Part shown: positions 7,289 to 14,832 of the stretch, in pieces
How positions within the stretch are numbered: position 1 is the stretch's first letter
Layout: each line of letters starts with the position of its first letter
Assembly (NCBI GenBank): GCA_905233785.1
Contig: CAJOCV010000020.1
Location: 1-16,656 of the forward strand
Source: an uncultured Oscillospiraceae bacterium
GTDB lineage: Bacteria > Bacillota > Clostridia > Oscillospirales > Oscillospiraceae
Direction of reading: 5' to 3'
DNA length: 16,656 nucleotides
The notes under the pieces: generated by a model
Told to the model about the DNA's origin: nothing
Database searches by the model: none
The model's input: the letters and a program-made list of their open reading frames with translations, nothing else
Position numbers and translations under genes: made by a program

Positions 7289-7411
7289 ATGAGTGAGAAT
7301 CGTCAGATCTCCTCGGTTTTCGAGCTCGAGAGTGCGCCCGCATTTCCCAACCTGCTGAAGGATCAGGATTTCGTTTCCTATAACTGGACCCTTCCTTTCT
7401 GCAGACTGTAA
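7289..7411 (+). CDS. Unrecognised 40-residue small protein with its own promoter
   Basis: The ORF starts MSENRQISSV and ends with YNWTLPFCRL. I do not recognise it. Evidence that it is expressed: near-consensus promoter, AAAGGAGG ribosome site (7272-7279) nine bases before the ATG, and a strong stem-loop 39 bases after the stop, making a compact transcript of roughly 230 nt. The peptide has no signal peptide or membrane segment, is acidic in its N-terminal half, and has a single cysteine two residues before the end with aromatic residues nearby (F29, Y31, W33, F37). It follows a SCIFF/radical SAM/decarboxylase cluster and is convergent with the sialic-acid operon. Possibilities are a small regulatory protein, a precursor peptide, a leader peptide, or the remnant start of a deleted gene. 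Only expression is inferred with any strength. Confidence 0.6.
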   Translation: MSENRQISSVFELESAPAFPNLLKDQDFVSYNWTLPFCRL

Positions 7412-7450
7412 GCAGAAACCGAAAACAGGCGGCAGCCTTGCCGTTGAGAT

Positions 7451-7491
7451 ACAGGGAGTTGTGAAAAACGCAGTTTTTCACAACTCCCTGT
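7451..7491. terminator. 19-bp perfect stem-loop between convergent genes, likely bidirectional terminator
   Basis: ACAGGGAGTTGTGAAAAAC (7451-7469) pairs perfectly with its complement at 7473-7491 around loop GCA. It lies between the small ORF on the plus strand and nagA on the minus strand, where a shared terminator is expected. A uridine tract directly after the stem is missing in both directions, although the stem has an A5/T5 core, so it could also be a palindromic repeat or an mRNA 3'-end stabiliser. Confidence 0.5.
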
Positions 7492-7573
7492 AATGATTTT
7501 ATACGATCCTTCCATAGACCGCTAAGAAGCTTTAGAATAGAATGATTCCAATACGGATACGCAATCGAAATCG

Positions 7574-8701
7574 TTACAGCGCGGCTTGCCTTTCACCGCC
7601 GATATAGACCTCCAGGGCGTTGAGATTCCCGTCGCATACCACAAAGTCCGCGAGCTTGCCGACTTCGATGGAGCCGATCTCGTCTGCGCGTCCGATCTCT
7701 CGCGCGGGGCGGATCGTGGCGGCGCGGATGGCCTCCTCTGCGGGGATGCCAAAGGCGACGGCGTTTTTCATATCCGTGTACAGGTCGGAGGCCGCGCCTG
7801 CGATGGTGCCGTCGGCGAGCCTCGCCACGCCGCCCGCGAGGAAGACCCGCTGCCCGCCCAGCTCATATTCGCCGTCCGGCATTCCACAGCAGCGCAGCGA
7901 GTCGGAAATCAGGCAGATGCGATCCGGGAAGAGCTTGAAGGCCATGCGCACCGCGCTGGGGTGAACGTGCAGCCCGTCGCAAATGAGCTCCGCCGTTACA
8001 CCCTCGCATTCACTGGCTGCGCCGATTACGCCTGGCTTTCGGTGATGGATCGGCGGCATGGCGTTGTAGAGGTGGGTCAGATGGCTTGCCCCGGCGGCAA
8101 AGACAGCCCTCGCGTCCTCATAGCCTGCATCGGTGTGGGCGACGGAGACGGTGCAAAGCGCCCTGGCTTTTTCGGTAAAGGCCGCCGCGCCCTCAAGCTC
8201 CGGCGCCACGTCAACGATGCGTACAAGACCGCCGCAGCCCTCATACAGCGCGCGGAAGCCCTCGAAATCCGGCAGCTTGAGATAAGCGCCGTTCTGCGCG
8301 CCTTTCTTTTTCTCGGAAAAATAGGGGCCTTCCATATGGATGCCCATCACGCGCGCACAGCCCGCAGGGCGCTTTTCGCGCAGCGCCGCCCCGGTTTGGA
8401 ACGCGGCGGCAAGCGTCTCATACGGCAGGGTCATGGAGGTGGGGGCAAAGCTCGTCACGCCGCGGCTGGCAAGATACGCCGCCATGCGCTTCAAGCCCTC
8501 GAGGTCGCCGTCGGAGAAGTCCGCCCCCATCGCGCCGTGGGTATGGATGTCCACCACACCGGGGATCACCGTCGCGCCGCGCAGATCCACGCCCGCGAGG
8601 CGCTCCCCTTCAAAAACCTCGGCAAAGCGTCCGTTCTCGACACAAAAGCCACCTGACACGAAGCCCTTGGGCGTGAAAACTCTGGCGTTGGTATATATCA
8701 T
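7574..8701 (-). CDS. nagA: N-acetylglucosamine-6-phosphate deacetylase
   Basis: A 375-residue cytoplasmic amidohydrolase converting GlcNAc-6-phosphate to GlcN-6-phosphate plus acetate. Family motifs: metal-site DIHTHG (H53, H55), HMEGPYFS with E124, H189 in VAHTDA, HLTHLYNAM with H210, DGLHVHP with H245, and the expected catalytic Asp at D267 in LISDSL. Length is normal for NagA. The ribosome site GGAGG precedes the ATG by six bases, in the tail of the upstream kinase gene, whose stop lies one base away, so the two are co-translated. It is the last gene of the sialic-acid locus and would deacetylate the phosphorylated amino sugar made by the kinase. The next enzyme, NagB, is not in the window. 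Confidence 0.95.
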   Translation of the reverse strand: MIYTNARVFTPKGFVSGGFCVENGRFAEVFEGERLAGVDLRGATVIPGVVDIHTHGAMGADFSDGDLEGLKRMAAYLASRGVTSFAPTSMTLPYETLAAAFQTGAALREKRPAGCARVMGIHMEGPYFSEKKKGAQNGAYLKLPDFEGFRALYEGCGGLVRIVDVAPELEGAAAFTEKARALCTVSVAHTDAGYEDARAVFAAGASHLTHLYNAMPPIHHRKPGVIGAASECEGVTAELICDGLHVHPSAVRMAFKLFPDRICLISDSLRCCGMPDGEYELGGQRVFLAGGVARLADGTIAGAASDLYTDMKNAVAFGIPAEEAIRAATIRPAREIGRADEIGSIEVGKLADFVVCDGNLNALEVYIGGERQAAL

Positions 8702-8702
8702 C

Positions 8703-10079
8703 TCACACCTCCGGAAGACTGGCCGCGGCGATGCTCTGCCCGACGCGGCGGGCTTTCTCGTCCGGAAGCATCACCGTGATTTTCTCCGCGAGCGCGGGGT
8801 ATTCCTCGCGCAGGATGCGATTGCACTCGGCAATCAGCAGATCGCCGCCCACGCCGGAGGCCACGCGGCCGAGAACCAGCAGATAGCGCAGATCGTAAAA
8901 CCGCGCGTAGAGCGGCAGCGTATGGGCAAGATAGCAGCCGATGGTCACAAAAATCTTTCGCGCTCCCTCATGGCCGTCCTCCGCCAGCCTCTGCACGGCC
9001 TTGAGCTTCTCGGCAAGGCTCAGCCTCGTGTCCAGCTCGATGCCCGCACGGGGAGCAAGGCGGATCACCGCGTCCTGGGAAAAGTACTTGCAGCCCACGC
9101 CGAAATCGGTGCTCCACTCGTCCTGCGGCGCGTCGTCCTGCAGATCGACCGGGGCAAAAGCCAGCTCGTTAAACCAGCCGAGGATTTTCCCGTCGGGCGT
9201 GACGTAGCCCGCGGCCTCGCTGGTGCCCATGGCGACCCCCATCACCGCGCCGGCATTCAGGCTCATAGCACCCGCGAGCGCGGTCACGTCCCCGTCGTTT
9301 GCCACGACAATGGGTACGTCCCCGATCTCCTTTGCCGCGCGGTCATACACGCTCTTGACCTCCTCGCGCCGATCCCGCGGAACCTTGATGAAAAGCGAGG
9401 AGACCATGGGGCTGTTGCCAACAAAGGTACCTGCCGAGGACACGCCGATCGCGTCCACGCGCGGCATTTTGGAGGCCGCTGTCTTGAAGGCCTCGACGAT
9501 GCCCTGGAATTGATAGTTCGGGTCGGCCGACTCCTTCGGGAACCACACGACCTCTTCGGAATAGACGCTCTTGCCGTCGATCACGGCGGAGACCTTGCGG
9601 TCTGAGCCGCCCGCGTCAAAACCGATGCGGCAGCCCTCCAGGTGCCCGCCGATGCTTTTGGCCTGCTCATGCGCTTCGGGGAAGTCTTTCTCCTCGCAGA
9701 GCACGAGCTCGAAAGGACGTTCAAACACATCCAGCTCAAAGCGCGCGTCAAAATCACGCTCACCGCCGACCCGGTAGTGCTCTTTCAGCTTCTCCGCCGT
9801 CTCGCGGCAGCCGCAGACCGTTACGCGCCAACCGCCCACGCTCCAGAGCAGGAACTTCACATAGCGCTCCAGGTAGCGGAAATTTGCTTCGGCAAACTCC
9901 TCGCCGCGCAGAAAAGAGGAAAAGACGGACACATGCCCGTTTTCCCGCTCCAGCGCCACGCGGAAGGGGCGTGTCGCTCCCTGAAGATAGGCCTCTGCCC
10001 AGGCGCCAAAGGGGATGAAGCCCTCATCCAGCGCGGGCTTATTCTGATAGTCATAAGAAATGCCCAGATAGTTCATCAT
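8703..10079 (-). CDS. ROK-like/ASKHA amino-sugar kinase with N-terminal extension
   Basis: A 458-residue protein whose second two thirds resemble the ROK/ASKHA sugar-kinase fold: phosphate-binding DAGGSDRK (155-162), VVANDGDVTALAG with presumed catalytic D262, and the adenosine-side GVAMGTSEAAG (281-291). The usual ROK zinc motif (CxCGxxGCxE) is absent; the equivalent region reads DEWSTDFGVGCKYF. About 150 residues precede the kinase core and match nothing I recognise. Gene context suggests GlcNAc kinase (ManNAc kinase is the alternative), because an AGE epimerase is in the same locus and nagA is immediately downstream. The ATG at 10079 and the next at 10076 are both possible, since the GAGG site lies five or eight bases upstream. 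A terminator-like hairpin separates it from nanA, so it may be expressed less than the upstream genes. Confidence 0.8.
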   Translation of the reverse strand: MMNYLGISYDYQNKPALDEGFIPFGAWAEAYLQGATRPFRVALERENGHVSVFSSFLRGEEFAEANFRYLERYVKFLLWSVGGWRVTVCGCRETAEKLKEHYRVGGERDFDARFELDVFERPFELVLCEEKDFPEAHEQAKSIGGHLEGCRIGFDAGGSDRKVSAVIDGKSVYSEEVVWFPKESADPNYQFQGIVEAFKTAASKMPRVDAIGVSSAGTFVGNSPMVSSLFIKVPRDRREEVKSVYDRAAKEIGDVPIVVANDGDVTALAGAMSLNAGAVMGVAMGTSEAAGYVTPDGKILGWFNELAFAPVDLQDDAPQDEWSTDFGVGCKYFSQDAVIRLAPRAGIELDTRLSLAEKLKAVQRLAEDGHEGARKIFVTIGCYLAHTLPLYARFYDLRYLLVLGRVASGVGGDLLIAECNRILREEYPALAEKITVMLPDEKARRVGQSIAAASLPEV

Positions 10080-10104
10080 GCAATCCTCACTGTTTCTTGT
10101 TATC

Positions 10105-10139
10105 GCACAAAAGACCCGCGGAACGCGGGTCTTTTGTGC
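10105..10139. terminator. Intrinsic-terminator-like hairpin between nanA and the kinase gene
   Basis: A perfect 16-bp stem: GCACAAAAGACCCGCG (10105-10120), loop GAA, and its complement (10124-10139). The core GACCCGCG/CGCGGGTC is followed by TTTT in both directions, the usual look of a bidirectional intrinsic terminator. As kinase and nagA continue in the same direction, it probably works as a partial terminator or protects the upstream mRNA end. I see no clear promoter between it and the kinase. Confidence 0.7.
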
Positions 10140-10150
10140 TGCTTACCGGT

Positions 10151-11059
10151 TCAGCGGAATTTCTCCACAAGCGCGCTGATCTCTTCCGCAAGCGCCTCCA
10201 CAACGGGAAGATCCTCCTGCTGCAGGGGATAAAGCGGCGCGCGCACACCGCCGATGTCGGGGCCGCCCCGGGCGCGCAGGATGCCCTTGATGACGGCGTA
10301 CATATTGCCCTTGCAGGCGCACATCTTGTAGATCACATGACAGCAGGCGTCCTGAAGCTCCCGCGCCTCGGCGATTCTGCCCTCCTGCACGAGGGAATAA
10401 ATCTTCAAGTACAGCTCCGGCATGGCCGCGTAGGTACCGCCGATGCCGCCGATCGCGCCGGCGACGAGGCCGGAGAGCAGCTGTTCGTCCGGGCCGTTGA
10501 AGACGATGGCGCCCTCGTCCCGCCACATTTCAATGTCCTGCACCGGCATGGACGAGTTCTTCACGCCGATCACGCGCGGATTCTTCAGCATTTCGCGCAA
10601 AAGCGCGCTTGAGAGCGCCACGCCCGCAAGCTGGGGAATGTTGTAAATGATAAAGTCCGTGTGGGGCGCGGCGTCGGAGATGTCGTTCCAATACTTGGCA
10701 ATGCCGTAGGGCGGGAGATGGAAATAGATCGGCGGAATGGCGGCGATGGCGTCCACGCCCAGGCTTTCGGCGTGCGCGGCGAGCTCTCGGCTGTCGGCGG
10801 TGTTGTTGCAGGCCACATGGGCGATGATCACGATGCGCCCCTTTGCGACCGCCATCACGTTTTCCAGCAGCAGCTTGCGCTCGGCCACGGACTGGTAGAT
10901 GCACTCGCCCGAGGAGCCGCCGACATACAGGCCGTTCACTCCCTTTTCGATCAGATACGCGGTGAAGGCGCGCACCCGCTCGGGCGAAATGTCGCCTTTC
11001 TCGTCGTAGCAAGCGTAAAACGCGGGGAAAATACCCCGGTACTTGTTCAAATCCTTCAT
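10151..11059 (-). CDS. nanA: N-acetylneuraminate lyase
   Basis: A 302-residue cytoplasmic aldolase that cleaves N-acetylneuraminate to N-acetylmannosamine and pyruvate. It belongs to the DapA/NanA TIM-barrel family; GGSSGE (47-52) binds the substrate carboxylate, Y139 sits in IIYNIPQLAGV, and the Schiff-base lysine is K167 in GVKNSS. The YNIP context and the tail of the barrel (FNGPDEQLLSG, GGIGGTY) are NanA-like rather than DapA-like. The start codon directly follows the YhcH stop (TAAATG), with GAGGAG inside the yhcH end as ribosome site. AGE, YhcH, NagA and an ABC importer in the same locus support the sialic-acid role. Confidence 0.93.
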   Translation of the reverse strand: MKDLNKYRGIFPAFYACYDEKGDISPERVRAFTAYLIEKGVNGLYVGGSSGECIYQSVAERKLLLENVMAVAKGRIVIIAHVACNNTADSRELAAHAESLGVDAIAAIPPIYFHLPPYGIAKYWNDISDAAPHTDFIIYNIPQLAGVALSSALLREMLKNPRVIGVKNSSMPVQDIEMWRDEGAIVFNGPDEQLLSGLVAGAIGGIGGTYAAMPELYLKIYSLVQEGRIAEARELQDACCHVIYKMCACKGNMYAVIKGILRARGGPDIGGVRAPLYPLQQEDLPVVEALAEEISALVEKFR

Positions 11060-11512
11060 TTATTTCTCCTCAATCAATATTTTGAAGACGATCCTGGAAA
11101 CGGCTCCCGGCTCTTGAACAGCGGTGCCGGGGCGGTGCGCGTCGCCGGGGAAGAGCACGAGAAAGCTCCCCGGCCGCAGGATCACCGCCTGTTCCGCTCT
11201 GCCCTTGCAGCCCCAGTAATCATCCTGCTGTTTTTCGACGGTCATGTTCTCAGGCGCCGCGATGTCCACCTGCTCCGTGCCCGCCACAACGGTGAAAATG
11301 TCCAGATAGCGGCGGTGGTACTCGAAAAGCCGCGCGTCGTCCGCGCTTGTCTTTCCGTCAAAGCGTGTGACAAAGAGGGCGCTCCCGTCAAGCTCCGTGC
11401 GCTGCGTGGGGACGCTTCGGAGAAAATCCTCCGTCAGCAGCTCCAGCGCCTGATCGAGCCGCGGGTGGATGCCCCGGTAGCGCTTTGCGTCCTTCAAATC
11501 AGCGTAAATCAT
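11060..11512 (-). CDS. yhcH: YhcH/YjgK/YiaL family protein, probable sialic-acid anomerase (NanQ-like)
   Basis: A 150-residue cupin-like protein of the YhcH/TabA family. Diagnostic residues include E64 and H66 in EYHRRYLDI, and H126 in LFPGDAHRPG, which normally bind a metal. In E. coli the nan-operon member (NanQ) is reported to speed opening of the N-acetylneuraminate ring, supplying NanA with the open or correct anomer. Here it directly precedes nanA (stop and start abut), which fits that role. It starts four bases after the permease stop, with an AAAGGGG-type ribosome site within the permease end. Function is assigned from family and position. Confidence 0.88.
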   Translation of the reverse strand: MIYADLKDAKRYRGIHPRLDQALELLTEDFLRSVPTQRTELDGSALFVTRFDGKTSADDARLFEYHRRYLDIFTVVAGTEQVDIAAPENMTVEKQQDDYWGCKGRAEQAVILRPGSFLVLFPGDAHRPGTAVQEPGAVSRIVFKILIEEK

Positions 11513-11516
11513 TGCC

Positions 11517-12395
11517 TTACCCCTTTACCGCGCCCATGGTAATGCCCTTGGTAAAGTACTTCTGGAAGATGATGAACACGATGATGATGGGCACCGAGGC
11601 CAGCGCCGAGCCAGCCATAATCAGGCCGAAGTCCGTGGAGTTTTCGCCCTGCATGGTGGCGATGCCGAGGGAAATGGTCTGATTCTGGGTGCTCGAGAGC
11701 ATGATGAGCTGCATGAAGTAGTCGTTCCAGGAGTTAATAAAGGTGAAGATCGCGCAGGCACCGACGCCGGGCTTGATCATGGGGAACATGACATCCGTAA
11801 AGGTGCGCCACTCGCTCGCCCCATCAATGCGGCAAGCCTCCACCATCTCAGTGGGGATGCCCTCGGCAAACTGCTTAATCAGGAATACGCCGAAGGGCCA
11901 GCCGACGATCGGGATGATCGTCGCCCAGATGTGGTCATACAGGTGAAGCGACGACATCTCGCGCAAAAGCGGGATCAGAATGACCTGCTTGGGAAGCGCC
12001 ATTGCCGCGACGATCAGCGAGAAGAGCAGCGCCCGCCCGTAAAAGCGCTTTTTCGCGAGCGCGTAGCCCGCCATTGAGGCGGTCAGGCAGGTCAGCAGCA
12101 TCGACACCGCCGACATGAACACCGTGTTAATCAGCCAGCGAAAGGCCGCCGGGATCGTCGGGCCGACGAGAGAGCCGATCTGGAACAGCGGCGCGGAGCG
12201 TTTTGAGAGCAGGTTCTGATAATTATCCAGCACCCACCGGGTCGGCACCCATACCGGGGTTTTCGCGATGATCTCCGCCTTGAGCTTGAAGGAACCGGAG
12301 ATGATCCAGTAGAGCGGGAAGAGGAAGGAGAGCGCCAGAATCGCAACAATGATAAAGCCGGCGATGTAATAGACTTTGGATTTGGTCTTGTTCAT
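11517..12395 (-). CDS. CUT1 ABC sugar permease, MalG type
   Basis: A 292-residue inner-membrane permease with about six hydrophobic segments, starting with one at about 9-31. The EAA-type loop contacting the ATPase is at about 185-209 (VEACRIDGASEW, then FPMIKP). It pairs with the MalF-type permease encoded 16 bases upstream to form the channel. The ribosome site GGGGGAG lies five bases before the ATG. Nearby nan genes point to sialic acid or a sialylated glycan as the cargo. No ATP-binding subunit is encoded here, so a shared MsmK-like ATPase elsewhere in the genome is presumably used. Confidence 0.92.
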   Translation of the reverse strand: MNKTKSKVYYIAGFIIVAILALSFLFPLYWIISGSFKLKAEIIAKTPVWVPTRWVLDNYQNLLSKRSAPLFQIGSLVGPTIPAAFRWLINTVFMSAVSMLLTCLTASMAGYALAKKRFYGRALLFSLIVAAMALPKQVILIPLLREMSSLHLYDHIWATIIPIVGWPFGVFLIKQFAEGIPTEMVEACRIDGASEWRTFTDVMFPMIKPGVGACAIFTFINSWNDYFMQLIMLSSTQNQTISLGIATMQGENSTDFGLIMAGSALASVPIIIVFIIFQKYFTKGITMGAVKG

Positions 12396-12411
12396 TTCGT
12401 CTCCCCCTTTC

Positions 12412-13317
12412 TCACTTCTCCTGACCCAGCCTGAACTGGATCGCGGAGAGGATCGCGATGATGATCGCGAGGATCACCCCCATGGCGTTACCGTAGCCGT
12501 AGCGGTAGAGCTTAAAGGCGTTGTAGTAGATGTAGTACATGATCGTCATCGTGGAGTTCTTGGGGCCGCCGGAGGTCAGAAGCTGGATCAGCGCAAAGCA
12601 CTGGAAGGAGTTGATGGTGGTGATGACGAGGATGTAGAGCGTGGTGGGCATCATCTGCTGCCACTTGACGCGCCAGAAGGCCTGGAAGGGGGTCGCCCCA
12701 TCCACCTCGGCGGCCTCGACCAGCGTCTTGTCCACGTTATCGAGCGCGGAGACGTAGAGCACGATCGGCTGGCCGACGGAGGTGGTCAGCAGGATCAGGA
12801 TGATGCAGCCCAGGGCGTATTTCGGATCGCCCAGCCAGTTGATGGACTTTTCAATCAGACCCGTGCTCTTGCCCAGGTAGTTGAAGATGCCATAGTAGTT
12901 GTTGAACATCCACTTCCACACCATGGTCACCGCGACAGAGCCCGTGACCACGGGCAGATAGAAAATACAGCGAAAGGCGGAGGTTGCCGCGACGGGCATG
13001 CGGCTGATGATCGTCGCGACCCAGAGGGAGAAGGCGCAGGTGATAGGCACAGAGACGATGACGATCACCATCGTGTTTTTCAGCGCGACCCAGAACACCG
13101 GATCCGCCGTCAGCTCCCTGTAGTTGGCAAATCCGACGAAAATATCCTTCCGGCCCATGGTGGCGTCAAAAAAGCTGGTGTAGAGGCACATGAACATGGG
13201 GTAGAGCACAAAGCCCACAAAGAAAATCAAAAAGGGAAGCAGAAACAGATAGGCCGCGACGTTCTCCTGCAAGACCAGCCGCCTGGTTCGCGACGCGGCA
13301 AGCGTGTTTTTTGGCAT
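12412..13317 (-). CDS. CUT1 ABC sugar permease, MalF type
   Basis: A 301-residue membrane protein with about six hydrophobic segments; the first is the LPFLIFFVGFVLYP stretch near residue 30. The EAA loop begins EAAEVDGATPFQAFW at about residue 201. I chose the ATG at 13317 (protein MPKNTLAAS) over one eight codons upstream, because GGGAGG sits seven bases before it; the longer form would bury that ribosome site inside the gene. It follows the binding-protein gene after a 158-base gap with three stem-loops. Confidence 0.92.
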   Translation of the reverse strand: MPKNTLAASRTRRLVLQENVAAYLFLLPFLIFFVGFVLYPMFMCLYTSFFDATMGRKDIFVGFANYRELTADPVFWVALKNTMVIVIVSVPITCAFSLWVATIISRMPVAATSAFRCIFYLPVVTGSVAVTMVWKWMFNNYYGIFNYLGKSTGLIEKSINWLGDPKYALGCIILILLTTSVGQPIVLYVSALDNVDKTLVEAAEVDGATPFQAFWRVKWQQMMPTTLYILVITTINSFQCFALIQLLTSGGPKNSTMTIMYYIYYNAFKLYRYGYGNAMGVILAIIIAILSAIQFRLGQEK

Positions 13318-13349
13318 AGCGCAACCTCCCGTGGAAATCATTAGATTCC

Positions 13350-13443
13350 GTTCCCGAAGGGAACTTCGTCATTCTTCACTTTTTTGACCGGCAAGCGGTC
13401 AAATAGCATGCCCCTTCCCTCACCTTGACAGAGAGGAAAGGGG
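13350..13443 (-). promoter_or_regulatory. Three intercistronic stem-loops between binding protein and permeases
   Basis: Three hairpins lie in the gap: GTTCCC/GGGAAC with loop GAA (13350-13364), TTTGACCG/CGGTCAAA with a five-base loop (13383-13403), and an 11-bp stem CCCCTTCCCTC/GAGGAAAGGGG with one G-U wobble (13411-13443). None has a uridine tract on the minus-strand transcript. Such structures commonly protect the binding-protein mRNA or reduce permease expression, which suits the need for more binding protein than channel. Confidence 0.55.
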
Positions 13444-13475
13444 CAAGAATATGGCTTGCTTTTCCGGCGCGTCGC

Positions 13476-14735
13476 TTATTCGGCGGCAGCCGCGGCGTTG
13501 GCGGCATCCTGCGCCTGCGTCAGCTCGGCGAGGATGGTCTCGGCCGTGCCGTCGGATTCACCCACGCGCTGGAGCATGTTCCACCACTCGGTACGGGCGG
13601 TGGTCCAGCCCTTGGTGATCTGATAGTAGTCGCCCATCATCGGGTTCATCAGCGCGTACTCTGCCATCAGCTCATTGCCCTCGTAGACGCCTGCGACATC
13701 ACGGACGGGCTGGAAGTTGGTGGCCTCAACGACCTGGGCGTAAATACCGTCGTCCTCGGTCAGGAACTTGATGAATTCCTTGGCGGCGTTGGCGCGCGCC
13801 TCATCCTTGTTGTCGAACACGCCGAAGCCCCAGATGCCGCCCTGCAGGCTGGGAACGCCCTCGGGAGCGGGGAAGGCCATCGGGAACACATCAAAGCCCA
13901 GCGCGTCGGCGTTGTTGACCTCCTGGGTGGCGTTCCAGCAGAAGGCCATCTGGAAGGTGCCGTTGACGAAGTTCTGGATCTCGTCGCTTGCGACAATGGC
14001 GGGGTCAAAGCTGATGCCGTCCTGTGCGCACAGCAGGCTCAGCGCCTTGGCGTTCTCTTCGGAGGCGTAGGTATACTCGGTGTGCTCGGGATTGGCGTAG
14101 GTGCCGCCGCAGAGGTTGGTGACGAGGGCGCGGGTGCCCTGGTCGCCGCCCTGACCGCCGCAGAACACGGTGCCGACATACTCGTAGCCCGCGTCATAGA
14201 CAGCCTGAACAGCCTTGAAGAAGTTCTCGGTGGTCCAGGTGTGGTTCTCCAGGTCGATGTACTGCAGCGCGTCCGCTTCCTCGAACACGTCCTTGTTGAT
14301 GGCCATGCAGTGCGCGGTCATGCAGACGGGCAGCTCATACACCTTGCCGTCAGCGCTGGTGCAGGAGCCGGCGACCCCCTCGTAGGTGCCGGCGGGAACC
14401 AGATCAGCCAGGTCGAGCATCAGACCCTTGGCGCCCCAGTTCGCGATCAGGCGCTCGGGACCCTCCATCACGATGTCGGGAGCCTGGCCGCCCTCGATGG
14501 CGGTGTTGATTTTGTCGTCGCCGTTGGTGTAGTCGAGGTACTCGACCTTGACGGTGATTTCGGGGTGCACTTCGTTGAACGCATCAATGAAGCCCTTGAC
14601 CGTGGCTTCATCCGTCCACTTGCCGATGGGATAGGTCCACAGGGAGATGGTGACGTTGTCGTCGGCGAAGGCGGTGGGGCCGACCAGCGCGAAGACCATG
14701 ATCAACGCCAGCATCAGTGCAAGCAGTTTCTTCAT
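13476..14735 (-). CDS. Extracellular solute-binding protein (family 1) of a sialic-acid-linked CUT1 ABC importer
   Basis: A 419-residue substrate-binding protein. An N-terminal signal peptide (MKKLLALMLALIMVFALV) ends at a likely AFA cleavage site (22-24). The mature part looks like the family 1 (COG1653) fold: TISLWTYPIGKW, a FNEVHPEITVKVEYLDY segment and APDIVMEGPE. There is no cysteine near the signal-peptide end, so the expected lipoprotein lipobox is missing. The ribosome site AGGAGG sits six bases upstream of the ATG. It is the first gene after the promoter at 14801-14829. The cargo is inferred from the neighbouring nanA, yhcH and epimerase genes. The mature end is alanine-rich (NAAAAAE). 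Confidence 0.9.
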   Translation of the reverse strand: MKKLLALMLALIMVFALVGPTAFADDNVTISLWTYPIGKWTDEATVKGFIDAFNEVHPEITVKVEYLDYTNGDDKINTAIEGGQAPDIVMEGPERLIANWGAKGLMLDLADLVPAGTYEGVAGSCTSADGKVYELPVCMTAHCMAINKDVFEEADALQYIDLENHTWTTENFFKAVQAVYDAGYEYVGTVFCGGQGGDQGTRALVTNLCGGTYANPEHTEYTYASEENAKALSLLCAQDGISFDPAIVASDEIQNFVNGTFQMAFCWNATQEVNNADALGFDVFPMAFPAPEGVPSLQGGIWGFGVFDNKDEARANAAKEFIKFLTEDDGIYAQVVEATNFQPVRDVAGVYEGNELMAEYALMNPMMGDYYQITKGWTTARTEWWNMLQRVGESDGTAETILAELTQAQDAANAAAAAE

Positions 14736-14800
14736 AATGTTCCTCCTGTAAAAAAATTTTTCGTTTTTCGGCGGATGCCGCCCGCCGTGTTTACACTTGG

Positions 14801-14829
14801 ATTCTACCGAAGAAACGCGCCCTTGTCAA
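14801..14829 (-). promoter_or_regulatory. Near-perfect sigma-A promoter of the nan transport operon
   Basis: On the minus strand TTGACA (14824-14829) and TAGAAT (14801-14806) are spaced by exactly 17 bases. It would start an mRNA of about 60 bases of leader before the binding-protein gene. A palindrome lies three bases upstream of the -35. Confidence 0.88.
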
Positions 14830-14832
14830 TGG

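Noticed and set aside
7586..8656. 356-codon plus-strand open frame opposite nagA
   Set aside because: Shadow of nagA, without family motifs or a ribosome site.
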